DNA of 51,501 nucleotides from a bacterium (GTDB taxonomy: Bacteria; Vulcanimicrobiota; Xenobia; Xenobiales; Xenobiaceae): positions 1 through 51,501 of the forward strand of contig JAUNIO010000015.1 of the NCBI GenBank assembly GCA_030535355.1, read 5' to 3'. Below, piece after piece: positions 7,272 through 15,580 of the stretch. The first letter of the stretch is position 1. Every line of letters begins with the position of its first letter. The notes under the pieces were generated by a model, which saw only the letters and a list, made by a program, of their open reading frames with translations, was not told the DNA's origin and searched no databases. Made by a program: the position numbers and the translations under genes.

Positions 7272-8821
7272 TAGTCACCGCCAAACATTTCTAGGAGACG
7301 GGCACGAGTCGTTTCAAAAGGCGCTGGTTCAAAAATGCCTTGGCCTAAGAATTTCTGCACGTCATCGTATTTTTCAATAGCGTAATCTACTTTGGGGTTG
7401 GACCCTTTTTGATAGGCGCCGATATTGATTAAGTCTTCGTTTTCTTGGTAGGTAGCCAAGACGTTGCGCAGTTTATTAGCAGCTTTCTGGTGCTCTTTGG
7501 GGTTAATCTCTGTGAACAGACGGGAAACCGATTGAAGCACATCGACAGCTGGATAGCGGTTTTTATGGGCAATTTTACGGTTGAGCACGATGTGCCCGTC
7601 CAAAATACCGCGCACCGTGTCGGCGATGGGTTCGTTCATGTCGTCGCCTTCTACCAATACTGTGTAGATTGCCGTTATAGAACCCTTGGACGATGTGCCA
7701 GAGCGTTCCAGCAGTTTTGGCAGTTTGGCAAAGCAGGAAGGGGTGTAGCCTTTGGTGGCCGGAGGTTCGCCAACCGCTAGACCGACTTCACGCTGAGCCA
7801 TGGCGAAACGGGTGACGGAGTCCATCATCAGCATGACGTCCATGCCCTGATCGCGGAAGTATTCGGCGACCGTTGTGCCGGTGTAGGCTCCTTTGAGACG
7901 CACCAAGGCTGATTGGTCTGAAGTCGCCACTACGACTACAGAGCGTTTCATGCCTGCCTCGCCCAAGTCGCGTTCAATAAAGTCGCGAAGCTCGCGTCCG
8001 CGCTCGCCGATGAGGGCGAGGACGTTGACGCTGGCTTCGGTGTTGCGGGCGATCATGGACAGTGTTGTGGATTTTCCTACGCCGGAACCCGCGAAAATAC
8101 CCACGCGCTGCCCGCGCCCAAAGGTAAGGCAGGAGTCGATGACCCGCACTCCCAGAGATAGAGGCCGATTGATGCGCGGTCTGGTAAAGGGGTTAGGCGG
8201 TTCGGCATAAACGGGATATTCCGTTTCATACTCTAAGGGGCCTTTGCCGTCGATAGGATTGCCTAAACCGTCCAGTACCCGGCCTAAAATTTTAGGGCCT
8301 ACCTTAATTGACAGTGGCTTTCCAGTGGCGCGTACTTCGCAGCCTGGGCCGATGCCTCCCAATTCGCCTAAGGGCATGAGCATGACTTTGCTGGCTTTAA
8401 AACCTACGACCTCAGCGCGTACTGGTTTGCCGCCATTTTTGTCGTATATGTAGCAGAGCTCATCAACCTGAACGGCTGGACCTTCCGATTCAATCGTTAA
8501 CCCCACGACCTGACTGACACGGCCGTGCATCTTAATGGTGGTGCACTCTCTGGCGACTTTGTGGAATGTTTCAAACTTAATGTCTGGTAGAGGGCGAGGC
8601 TCGGGAAGAGGCTTAGCCAACTCATCGCGGATAGCTTGAAGCTTGGCTTCTTCTTCTGACATTTGGGGTGCGGGAGCAGGAGCAGGAGCAGCCTGATCCG
8701 CTGGTTTGGCAGGCGCGGGGCTAGGCCCAGTGCGTCTGCTGGCAGGGACCGCCTGTTGTGGCGCTGGAGCCTTGGCGGGCGCTGCTGGTTTTGCTGGTGC
8801 TTCAGTCTTCTGAGGGGGCAT
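7271..8821 (-). CDS. fliI: Flagellum-specific ATPase FliI
   Basis: This is a 516-residue F1-beta-like ATPase of the flagellar export apparatus. Walker A is AGSGVGKST (about residues 244-252) and Walker B lies in MDVMLMMDS near residue 330. The RRRE-like region GERGRELRDFIERDLGEAG is clear. The first 55 residues are an Ala/Pro/Lys-rich extension not found in most FliI. A start at Met54 (MSEEEAK) would remove it, so the start is uncertain. The gene overlaps fliH by 20 bases and fliJ by one, indicating one transcript. Confidence 0.93.
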   Translation of the reverse strand: MPPQKTEAPAKPAAPAKAPAPQQAVPASRRTGPSPAPAKPADQAAPAPAPAPQMSEEEAKLQAIRDELAKPLPEPRPLPDIKFETFHKVARECTTIKMHGRVSQVVGLTIESEGPAVQVDELCYIYDKNGGKPVRAEVVGFKASKVMLMPLGELGGIGPGCEVRATGKPLSIKVGPKILGRVLDGLGNPIDGKGPLEYETEYPVYAEPPNPFTRPRINRPLSLGVRVIDSCLTFGRGQRVGIFAGSGVGKSTTLSMIARNTEASVNVLALIGERGRELRDFIERDLGEAGMKRSVVVVATSDQSALVRLKGAYTGTTVAEYFRDQGMDVMLMMDSVTRFAMAQREVGLAVGEPPATKGYTPSCFAKLPKLLERSGTSSKGSITAIYTVLVEGDDMNEPIADTVRGILDGHIVLNRKIAHKNRYPAVDVLQSVSRLFTEINPKEHQKAANKLRNVLATYQENEDLINIGAYQKGSNPKVDYAIEKYDDVQKFLGQGIFEPAPFETTRARLLEMFGGD

Positions 8822-9842
8822 TGCTGTCGCCGCTTTCTTTTGTCTGGCAAACGTGTTCGAAAGCCGCTCTTATGGCGGCGATTTGTGTGGTTAGGCGGGC
8901 ATCGATGTTGCCTAGGTTGGTTTCAATTATACATCCGCCGGCTTCAACTTTGGAGTCGATAACCAGATCAAAGTCTTTTAGCCCTTCAACCATTCTGGCA
9001 AAAGTTGAGCGATCATTGTTCACGAGGTGATAATCGTCCGGTGCAACGCGAATAATTACCTGTTCGCGGTCTTTGCAGTCGGCCAGCGCATCGCGGACTA
9101 CGCTCATAATAAACTCGCCGTTGGAATTGATCTCTTGGCCTATCAGCCTTTCAGCTATATCTACCGATAAGCGGGCCAGCTCTGGCTCAGTGTTATCTAT
9201 AAGCTTATCTCGCTCTTTTATAGCCTGAACATAGAGATCGCGGGCATGTAGCATCAGCTTCAGATATTCGTCGTGCCCCTGGCGCCTGCCGTCTATTCTG
9301 CCTTGCTCTAGACCTTGAGCGTAAGCAGCTTTGTTGGCTTCTTCAGCTTTAGTCTTGGCTAGTTCCTGGAACTGCTGGATTTTTTGGGCGGCAGCTGTTA
9401 AAGCTTCGTTAGCTTTTTTCTGGGCAGCCTGAAGTAAAGCAGCTGCTTTTTGCTGGGCTTCTTCGATAATCGCTTGATCTACAGTAATGGGCGGGGGAGC
9501 TTTTTTCTCTTCTGGAGGTTCGTCGCCCGTGGGAATGCGCACTTGGGTGGTAATGGGAGGCAAAGCTGTATCAATGTGGCCTTCGTTGCGCTTTCCGAAA
9601 ACTTTTCCCAATACCGGCGAGGGCCTGTCCGCCAAGAGCTGGCGCTGCTGGAAGGCTGCCTCTTGCTGTGCTGTTGGTTTGGGGCCTTTGGTTAAAGGTG
9701 AACGCGGCGTAAATATGGCTGCTGATTCACCGGATTGTATATCTTCAGCGGGTGAGCCGGATTTGATTAAAGCCGAGCGGCGCTGCGTAGCTCCTGTCTG
9801 TCCCTGAGGAGCTTGGTTGGGGTTTCCTTTAATGAGAGCCAG
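8802..9842 (-). CDS. fliH: Flagellar assembly protein FliH (probable non-canonical CTG start)
   Basis: FliH is the peripheral stalk and inhibitor of FliI. The C-terminal half (about residues 200-320 of this reading) has the FliH/V-ATPase E fold signature (LSVDIAERLIGQEI). An Ala/Gln/Lys coiled coil precedes it. The first canonical start in frame is TTG 9635, which has no ribosome site. The frame stays open for 69 more codons with normal codon use, and a CTG at 9842 has AGGTGA 6 bases upstream. The extension contains ALIKSGS, reminiscent of the NIIKS-type FliH N terminus. I therefore favour the long form; the certain core is 8802-9635. Confidence 0.8.
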   Translation of the reverse strand: MALIKGNPNQAPQGQTGATQRRSALIKSGSPAEDIQSGESAAIFTPRSPLTKGPKPTAQQEAAFQQRQLLADRPSPVLGKVFGKRNEGHIDTALPPITTQVRIPTGDEPPEEKKAPPPITVDQAIIEEAQQKAAALLQAAQKKANEALTAAAQKIQQFQELAKTKAEEANKAAYAQGLEQGRIDGRRQGHDEYLKLMLHARDLYVQAIKERDKLIDNTEPELARLSVDIAERLIGQEINSNGEFIMSVVRDALADCKDREQVIIRVAPDDYHLVNNDRSTFARMVEGLKDFDLVIDSKVEAGGCIIETNLGNIDARLTTQIAAIRAAFEHVCQTKESGDSNAPSED

Positions 9843-9949
9843 TTTAGTTCACCTTGTTCCTATCTCAATGCCATCAATGTCGTGGCCATAGCATTGGGTA
9901 TTATCTTAATACTTGCCGTTAACGCTAACATACGTGACATTGGCCATTA

Positions 9950-10969
9950 TTATCTAAACTTAATTTTGCCCAGAGTTACTAAACCGCGCAAAATATTGCG
10001 TATTTGCTGTTGGGCTTGTTTAATATCGTCCCAAGGCACTTGGCCTAGATTCTCTACGTCATTGCGCAAAGCTCTAGCCATATCCGGTGATAAGAATTTA
10101 TAAACCCTTTCCGAAAGCTCGCGGTTGGCACCTTTCAGAGCTAGTACCAAATCGCGGAAGTCGGTGAGGCGCAGAACTTGCTGTATGGAATTATCGTCGA
10201 TATTGTTGAGGTCTTCGAAGTCACACAGCTTGTTTTTAATGTCGCTCACCAGGGTGGGATGTTTTTGGGACAGACCTGTTAGTACGCGCTCTTCAGTGTT
10301 GCGGTCCGCCTGATTGAGAATCTCGAGCAGAGTCTCTTTGCCGTCTGCGTGATGATAAGAACCTTCTTCTAGAGCTTGCTGCAGCCGGGTCTCCAGTACT
10401 TTGCTGAGATCGGCCAAAACTTCGTTGGAAACGGTATCTAAATCTGCTAAGCGTTTAGCTACCTCTGTCTGCACTAAGTTGGGCAAGTCTCCCAATACAG
10501 CCGAGGCTTGGTTGGCTTGCAGATGTGAAAGCACAACGGCGATCGTCTGCGGGTGCTCACGGCGAATTAATTGTAGCAATTGACGTGGATCTACGCGGCG
10601 CAGAAAGTCCAGCGGGCGGGTAGAAGCGGCTACTGTTTGGCTGCTGCTCATAGCTGGAGGCATGTTGTGCGCGGCCAAACCAGAACCCATGCCGGGAAAA
10701 CCTCCCAGACCGGGGAAACCGCCGCCCGCCGCCGGTGTGGTGGTTCCTAAATCCTTAAGGCCGTCGGGGGCGCTGTCGGATTGACCTAAAAATTCCTGAA
10801 TAACCTGAGCGCGCGTTTCCGGAGATATCTGGGGCAGTTTGGATATCTCCATGGTAATATTCTGAACTTCTTCAGGGCCAAGCTCTTTAAAAATCTCCGC
10901 CGAGGCCTCCGGAGGCAAAGACATTAGGAGGATAGCGGTCTTTTGTCGGGGGGGAAGGTTAACGGCCAT
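9950..10969 (-). CDS. fliG: Flagellar motor switch protein FliG
   Basis: This is a 339-residue rotor protein. It has a short N-terminal FliF-binding domain (ILLMSLPPEASAEIFKEL), a middle domain with the EHPQ motif (RREHPQTIAVVLSHL) and a C-terminal torque domain with the charged ridge LALKGANRELSERVYKFLS. Between N and middle domains, about residues 76-118 form a Gly/Pro/Ala-rich linker (GGGFPGLGGFPGMGSG) that is longer than usual. ATG 10969 is chosen because AAGGAG stands 9 bases upstream; a TTG 13 codons earlier lacks a site. It is preceded by a strong hairpin after fliF. Confidence 0.95.
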   Translation of the reverse strand: MAVNLPPRQKTAILLMSLPPEASAEIFKELGPEEVQNITMEISKLPQISPETRAQVIQEFLGQSDSAPDGLKDLGTTTPAAGGGFPGLGGFPGMGSGLAAHNMPPAMSSSQTVAASTRPLDFLRRVDPRQLLQLIRREHPQTIAVVLSHLQANQASAVLGDLPNLVQTEVAKRLADLDTVSNEVLADLSKVLETRLQQALEEGSYHHADGKETLLEILNQADRNTEERVLTGLSQKHPTLVSDIKNKLCDFEDLNNIDDNSIQQVLRLTDFRDLVLALKGANRELSERVYKFLSPDMARALRNDVENLGQVPWDDIKQAQQQIRNILRGLVTLGKIKFR

Positions 10970-11077
10970 GGGGCAACGCTCCTTATAAGCGGGCAGATAA
11001 CTGCTCAAAAATTCACGTAAACATAATTTTTAGACTTTGTATGATTTATTCCTTTTTTTTGAAGTTTACTTTAAAAC

Positions 11078-11107
11078 AAAAACGCTCCGATTGCTCGGAG
11101 CGTTTTT
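11078..11107 (-). terminator. Strong bidirectional intrinsic terminator between fliF and fliG
   Basis: A perfect 13-base stem (AAAAACGCTCCGA / TCGGAGCGTTTTT) with loop TTGC has T runs on both strands. It sits 21 bases after the fliF stop in the direction of transcription. It should end or attenuate flgB-flgC-fliE-fliF transcription before fliG. Confidence 0.85.
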
Positions 11108-11127
11108 GGCTTGACTAGGCGGATAAC

Positions 11128-12795
11128 TTATTTGTCACCGTTGAGCCAAGTGTTCTTTAACAGCTCAGCCATCTTGGTGGGACGCTCTTTAGCGAGCTTC
11201 TCCAATTGGTCAGAGGTGTTGACGCGGGTTTCGCCCATAGCTTTGGACTTACCGGACTTCTCATTGAGCAGGTCGGCGATGTCAGAGGAAGCGGAACCAG
11301 TGGTGCTACCCAGGATGAGCTGGGCCTGACCCTGCTGGACCTGACGCTGACGGCTGACGAATACGGCAATCAGAGCGATAAGAGCAACAGCGGGAACGAA
11401 GGCGATAGCGGCTACAGCGGCGGGGTTCATAGTGGTGGCGGGAGCGGCAACGGGAGCGGTGCCATTGGCCATACCCTGGGCCATCTCACTGTAGATGCCA
11501 TCGAGAGAAGCGGTGGCGAAAGGTACGCTGCGAACGGTGACGGAGTCACCACGGCTGGCGTTGAAGCCAACAGCGTCTTTGACCAGACCGGCAATAGCGG
11601 CAACCTGATCGTCTTTGAGATTATCAACGGCGACGGAAACCGTCAAACGCTGAATTCTGGGGGAAGTGTCAACGTTGCGGGAAACCGTGCGGTTGACTTC
11701 ATACTTCTCAGACTCTTCGGACTTGGAATAGGTACCTTTTTTGTCGCCGGAAGAGGACATCTGCACAGCACCGGAAGTCTGTTCCTTCTTATTGTACTGC
11801 TCGACGCGTTTCTGACCGCCGACTTTTACGCGGCCATTGTCTTCGGGACCGCCGACAACTTCGCGGTTAACTTCGTTCTGGGAGAAATCCACTTCAGCGG
11901 TAACCTGAGCGGCGAACTTCTGAGAACCGAGAACGGTGGCGAGCTGCTGCTCGATCTTGTCTTTCAGGTTCTTTTCTAAGTTCTGTTTGTACTCCAGCTG
12001 GCTTGAAGGGGCCATTCCGAGCTCTCCGCCGTTGAGGGGGAGACCGTTGGTGAGGTCGCGACCATTGGTGTCAACGATCTTGACGCTCTCGGCTTTCAAG
12101 TCGGGCACGGAATAGGCGACCAAGTTTACGATACCGGTGATCTGATCACGGCTCAGCTGAGCGCCGGGTTTCATCTTGAGCATTACCGCAGCTTTGGCAC
12201 CTTCGGAGCCATCATCGAACAAGGTCTTTTCGGGAAGACCCAGCTTGACGTAAGCGTCGGCTACGCCCTGCATCTGGCGCATAGACTCGGTTAGTTCGCC
12301 TTCAAGGATGCGTTTATTAATAGCATCTTTTTCTTTTTCGGTCATAGTGCTCAGACCGCTGTTGGCGGGCTGATTGGAAGCCGTCATGACGGCGTGGCGG
12401 GGCAGACCATGAGAGGCCAGTCTAGCCTGCGTGGAAACCTTAACGCTGGGGGCGATAAGGATATTGTCGTTAGTGACGGCAACTTGGTGAGGAATACCCC
12501 ATTCCTGTAACTTCATAGAGACATCTTTGATGTCTTCTTCGCCCAATTTGGTGGCGTATAAATCTACGGGTTTGTTAGCGCTGCTGACGAGACTGAACAC
12601 GACGCCGCCTGCAACGAGAAGGCCGATTGCTACGAAGACCAAAACTTTGATCTTGGTGCTTAGAGCAGCCCAAGACGCCTTCATCTTGCCGAGACCACTT
12701 TGATTGCCTCCGCCTGGCGCTTTACCCATAGGACCGCGACCTGTAGCAAGAGGTCCACTACCAGTGCGCATTCCCGTTTGTATTCCGGTGGCCAT
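11128..12795 (-). CDS. fliF: Flagellar MS-ring protein FliF
   Basis: This is a 555-residue MS-ring subunit. TM1 is at about residues 51-70, followed by the YscJ/FliF ring-building domains (DLYATKLGEEDIKDVSMKLQ, then GLPRHAVMTASNQP). TM2 is near residues 457-478. The C-terminal cytoplasmic tail ends in ERPTKMAELLKNTWL, the FliG-binding motif. An unusually Gly-rich N-terminal cytoplasmic segment precedes TM1. AAGGAG lies 7 bases before the ATG. A strong hairpin just downstream separates it from fliG. Confidence 0.97.
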   Translation of the reverse strand: MATGIQTGMRTGSGPLATGRGPMGKAPGGGNQSGLGKMKASWAALSTKIKVLVFVAIGLLVAGGVVFSLVSSANKPVDLYATKLGEEDIKDVSMKLQEWGIPHQVAVTNDNILIAPSVKVSTQARLASHGLPRHAVMTASNQPANSGLSTMTEKEKDAINKRILEGELTESMRQMQGVADAYVKLGLPEKTLFDDGSEGAKAAVMLKMKPGAQLSRDQITGIVNLVAYSVPDLKAESVKIVDTNGRDLTNGLPLNGGELGMAPSSQLEYKQNLEKNLKDKIEQQLATVLGSQKFAAQVTAEVDFSQNEVNREVVGGPEDNGRVKVGGQKRVEQYNKKEQTSGAVQMSSSGDKKGTYSKSEESEKYEVNRTVSRNVDTSPRIQRLTVSVAVDNLKDDQVAAIAGLVKDAVGFNASRGDSVTVRSVPFATASLDGIYSEMAQGMANGTAPVAAPATTMNPAAVAAIAFVPAVALIALIAVFVSRQRQVQQGQAQLILGSTTGSASSDIADLLNEKSGKSKAMGETRVNTSDQLEKLAKERPTKMAELLKNTWLNGDK

Positions 12796-12814
12796 ATTTT
12801 GACTCCTTCCTACT

Positions 12815-12837
12815 GCAAGCCAGCTACCGTGGCTTGC
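12815..12837 (-). other. Intercistronic hairpin fliE-fliF
   Basis: GCAAGCCA and TGGCTTGC form an 8-base perfect stem around a 7-base loop in the short gap between fliE and fliF. There is no T tract, so a processing or stability role is more likely than termination. Confidence 0.6.
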
Positions 12838-12855
12838 CAGTGGTTCGTGTTAGTA

Positions 12856-13215
12856 CTACAGTTGCATCTGGAACAGCGTGGTAGCTGATGTGCAAAGCTT
12901 GGACGCAATCTGAGTTGTCAAGTGGAGCATGACTTCAGATTTAGCACCAGCAATGGTCATTTCGTGCAAGTTGTTCAGATCGCCGCTTAACAATCCGTCG
13001 GTGGCCGCTTGGGCTTCCTGCATGGTGTTGTTAACGTTATTTAGAGCGTCACCCAACATGTTGGAAAATGATTTGGCATTTTCCGCACTAGGAGCTTTCA
13101 GAGAACTGACAGACCCAATGTTGCTCTTGGTGGTCATGTTAGCCACTGAATTGATGGGGCTGTGATTGCTCATGCCCGTGATTCCTTGAATGGAAGCAAA
13201 TGAACTCTGCATCAT
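12856..13215 (-). CDS. fliE: Flagellar hook-basal body complex protein FliE
   Basis: This 119-residue protein ends with the FliE signature (about residues 45-119): SFSNMLGDALNNVNNTMQEA, then GDLNNLHEMTIAGAKSEVML. FliE joins the MS ring to the proximal rod and is the first rod substrate exported. The N-terminal 40 residues are Ser/Asn-rich and variable. Its position between flgC and fliF is the classical flgB-flgC-fliE-fliF order. Confidence 0.92.
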   Translation of the reverse strand: MMQSSFASIQGITGMSNHSPINSVANMTTKSNIGSVSSLKAPSAENAKSFSNMLGDALNNVNNTMQEAQAATDGLLSGDLNNLHEMTIAGAKSEVMLHLTTQIASKLCTSATTLFQMQL

Positions 13216-13229
13216 AACCTCCCTTGCTT

Positions 13230-13275
13230 ACTGGGGGAGCCAGTAGCATTTGAAAATGCGCCAGCCTGAGCTGGC
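13230..13275 (-). other. Two intercistronic hairpins flgC-fliE
   Basis: TACTGG-GGGAG-CCAGTA (13229-13245) and GCCAGC-CTGA-GCTGGC (13260-13275) lie in the 73-base gap. Like the hairpins in other gaps of this cluster, they lack T tracts. Confidence 0.55.
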
Positions 13276-13288
13276 ATTAGTGGCTAAC

Positions 13289-13747
13289 CTACTTGCCGAT
13301 CTCCAAAGCTTTCATAGCGATCGATTTGGCTGACTCTACCACCGTAGCGTTGGCCTCGAAAGCGCGGGAAGCTTGGATCATATTGGTCATTTCGGAGATG
13401 ATGTTCACATTAGGCATGGCAACATAGCCTTTGTGCTCACCTTCTTTTTGAGCCTTGGGGTTGGACGGATCATAAACCCATCTGAAGTCAGAATTATCGG
13501 CCTGTACGCCAGTAACCTCAACACCGGTTGCTGTAGGCGCTGACTCGTCGAAGGAACAAGCCGCAAATTCTTCCTGCCAATCGCCGATCTGTTTCTGATC
13601 AACTACGGCCACCATGCGGCGATAGGGAGTGCCATCAACGGTTTCCGTGGTGTTAACGTTGGCGATATTGGCAGAGGTGATGTCCATCATCTTGCGCTGA
13701 GCGGTCATACCGCTGGAAGCTACGTCGAACGTATTAAAAAATTTCAT
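13289..13747 (-). CDS. flgC: Flagellar basal-body rod protein FlgC
   Basis: This 152-residue rod protein begins with FNTFDVASSGMTAQRKMMDI and continues SANIANVNTTETVDGTPYRR, the rod/hook N-terminal motif with the FlgC-specific PYRR. The C terminus has PNVNIISEMTNMIQASRAFE followed by NATVVESAKSIAMKALEIG, which matches FlgC. It forms the proximal rod with FlgB and FlgF. The gene follows flgB after 34 bases. Confidence 0.96.
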   Translation of the reverse strand: MKFFNTFDVASSGMTAQRKMMDITSANIANVNTTETVDGTPYRRMVAVVDQKQIGDWQEEFAACSFDESAPTATGVEVTGVQADNSDFRWVYDPSNPKAQKEGEHKGYVAMPNVNIISEMTNMIQASRAFEANATVVESAKSIAMKALEIGK

Positions 13748-13781
13748 AACTTTGGCGCCTCCTGCCAGAATTTAGTGGCCT

Positions 13782-14195
13782 CTATCGACCGGAGTTGTCG
13801 ATTATGTACTTCATGGTTCCGTAAATACCAGAAATTTTTCCAGCTAGGGCGTTGTACATAATCTGGTTCTTGGCTAAGTTGCTCATCTCTTGGTTGATAT
13901 CGAGCGGACCACACTGTGATTCGACCGTGGGCTTCAGCGTGTCAGCGCTGTAACCACCGGAAGAATTGAGACGAAACTCGGCGTCTACGCAGGTACTGGC
14001 GACGTTATCGAGGCTTTCTCCGTCCTTTTCAAGAGCCATAACCTCTTTTAAGTGGCTTTCGAAAACTACACGCTGTGCATCATACCCCTGCGTATTAACG
14101 TTAGCAATATTATTTGAGATGACCTGCTGGCGCAACGACGCCGCGTCTAATGCCTTCTCTAGCAGGTTGGTGTCGACAAGCGATACTGGCTTCAT
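13782..14195 (-). CDS. flgB: Flagellar basal-body rod protein FlgB
   Basis: This is a 137-residue proximal rod protein with LEKALDAASLRQQVISNNIA then NVNTQGYDAQRVVFE near the N terminus, and a C-terminal helix MSNLAKNQIMYNALAGKI. It is the first gene of the flagellar cluster on this strand. AAGGAG stands 9 bases before the ATG. It is divergent from the acidic-tailed gene at 14.8 kb, and the region between them should hold the flagellar promoter. Confidence 0.95.
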   Translation of the reverse strand: MKPVSLVDTNLLEKALDAASLRQQVISNNIANVNTQGYDAQRVVFESHLKEVMALEKDGESLDNVASTCVDAEFRLNSSGGYSADTLKPTVESQCGPLDINQEMSNLAKNQIMYNALAGKISGIYGTMKYIIDNSGR

Positions 14196-14589
14196 CGGCT
14201 CTATCTCCTTCCTTTTCCGGTCGAACTAAAGGTTCTTCCAGATTTTTAGTCTTTCTTATTCACATCTTACCTTAGGGCTGTTGCATAAATTCTCTATTTT
14301 GTTAAATTTATGTAAATACGCCCCTCCGAAGTCTGGAATACTTTGACTTTTATTACTAACCTGTGCGTTCTGACTCTTTTAAGAACCTAAGTTTTAAATT
14401 TAAGCAGAACGCTACCGCGTTCTAATTTTTGCCTAGGAACAACTAAGAGTACAAACTTGAAAATTAAGCGTATACCCTTAATCATTCTGGCAAAAATTAT
14501 CAAAAGACGATTTTCTCATTATGTTAACCTGTTCCTTCTAGATTGACGTGGTGTTTGTTGTTAAATAAACAAAATTTCGTAAATATATC

Positions 14590-14620
14590 TTTAGTTAAAG
14601 ATCAGCTAAACAGCGAACTT
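14590..14620 (+). repeat. Degenerate relic of the interspersed repeat core
   Basis: TTTAGTTAAAGATCAGCTAA, then ACAGCGAACTT, matches the TTTAGTTAGCGATCAGCTAA core and following GCGAAACT of the family with several changes that break the outer part of the palindrome. Confidence 0.45.
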
Positions 14621-14706
14621 GTTGACCGCTGGTGCTGCCTGATGGACCATAGTGTATTTGCGTTTACTTTTTCAATTATTATTATGCTGAAAGCCCTAAT
14701 AAGATA

Positions 14707-14735
14707 TTGACATTTAGCCTTTTTTGCGTGATAAA
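14707..14735 (+). promoter_or_regulatory. Sigma-70-like promoter for the acidic-tail gene
   Basis: TTGACA (14707-14712) is a perfect -35 box. GATAAA (14730-14735) follows after a 17-base spacer. The start of the gene lies about 70 bases downstream. Confidence 0.5.
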
Positions 14736-14813
14736 GTACATGGTTTAGTCTATGTGTTTGACTGTATTGATTATATCGACTATAAGTAGTTCATATTATG
14801 TGAGGTGCAGGCT

Positions 14814-15566
14814 TTGAACCCGTTGCAGATGGGCGGTGTTAATGTTCCTTTTACCGAGGAATTGTTTCACCAAACAAAAAAAATGCTGAAAAACAGCGAA
14901 GCGGCTAAAAGTGCGCTGGGTGAAACATCTGATGTTTATACCCCAAGCGCAGCTGCTCAGCAGTTGCCTTCTTCACCTCAAGAAAAGTTTCTAGCTCAGG
15001 CAAAATCAGAAATTTCTAAGTTAGATCCCAATAGTGAGGGATTTGTTAAGCAGGCAGCCTCTGCGCTGGTAGATTCTGCCTTAGGGCAAGTGTTTGGCAG
15101 TAAAATAGCTAAGAATCCTGGCTACCCGCAGATGAATGCTAAAATAACCCAGAAACTGCTTGACGATTATAGCGATGTAATTGGTGAATTCTTGGCCGGT
15201 CTTGTTCAGGCCAAAAATATGGGGCTGAGTGTCGGTGAGAATGACGCTGAGGTGATAAGTGCGGAAATAGCTGACGCTTCTTATCCGATAAGTTCGGATT
15301 ATGAGCCCTCTGCTATTTACCAAGATGCGGAGCAGCTAGACGCGGAATATGACGAGGGAGAGCCCGCCTTTGAAGAATATGGGCAAGATGCTGATTATCC
15401 CTACGCTGAAGATTACCCGGCAGGCGATAATATTCCCGATGACGCTGATAACGATGAAGGCGCTTACGCCTATGACGATGAAGAGCTTCTAGATGATGAC
15501 GGCGAAAGCGATTATGGCGATGCCGAATACTATGCTAACGATGAGGACTTTTCAACAGAGGAATAA
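14814..15566 (+). CDS. Unknown protein with highly acidic C-terminal tail
   Basis: This protein of about 250 residues has no recognised domain. Residues 1-145 are mixed and helix-prone (SPQEKFLAQAKSEISKLDP, then VIGEFLAGLVQAKNMGL). The last 100 residues are dominated by Asp, Glu, Tyr and Ala (DDEELLDDDGESDYGD) with no Lys or Arg. There is no signal peptide or membrane segment, so it is probably cytoplasmic. I chose TTG 14814 because GAGGTG stands 6 bases upstream; GTG 14805 and ATG 14829 are alternatives. It is transcribed divergently from flgB and converges on murB with a 14-base gap. The place next to the flagellar operon hints at, but does not show, a motility role. Confidence 0.75.
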   Translation: MNPLQMGGVNVPFTEELFHQTKKMLKNSEAAKSALGETSDVYTPSAAAQQLPSSPQEKFLAQAKSEISKLDPNSEGFVKQAASALVDSALGQVFGSKIAKNPGYPQMNAKITQKLLDDYSDVIGEFLAGLVQAKNMGLSVGENDAEVISAEIADASYPISSDYEPSAIYQDAEQLDAEYDEGEPAFEEYGQDADYPYAEDYPAGDNIPDDADNDEGAYAYDDEELLDDDGESDYGDAEYYANDEDFSTEE

Positions 15567-15580
15567 GCGAGTAATAGTTT

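Larger units (their letters stand above)
14196..14804. other. AT-rich divergent regulatory region between flgB and the acidic-tail gene
   Basis: This 609-base AT-rich region holds no gene. It contains a 7-base hairpin (AGAACGC-TACC-GCGTTCT, 14406-14423), a relic of the interspersed repeat (14590-14620) and a sigma-70-like promoter for the plus-strand gene (14707-14735). I found no convincing sigma-28 or sigma-54 site for flgB. Confidence 0.6.

Noticed and set aside
11206-11979. 257-residue plus-strand frame opposite fliF
   Set aside because: Gly/Asn/Ser-rich mirror of fliF codon usage; fliF is unambiguous on the other strand.
15081-15323. 80-residue minus-strand frame inside the acidic-tail gene
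   Set aside because: Antisense shadow without ribosome site.
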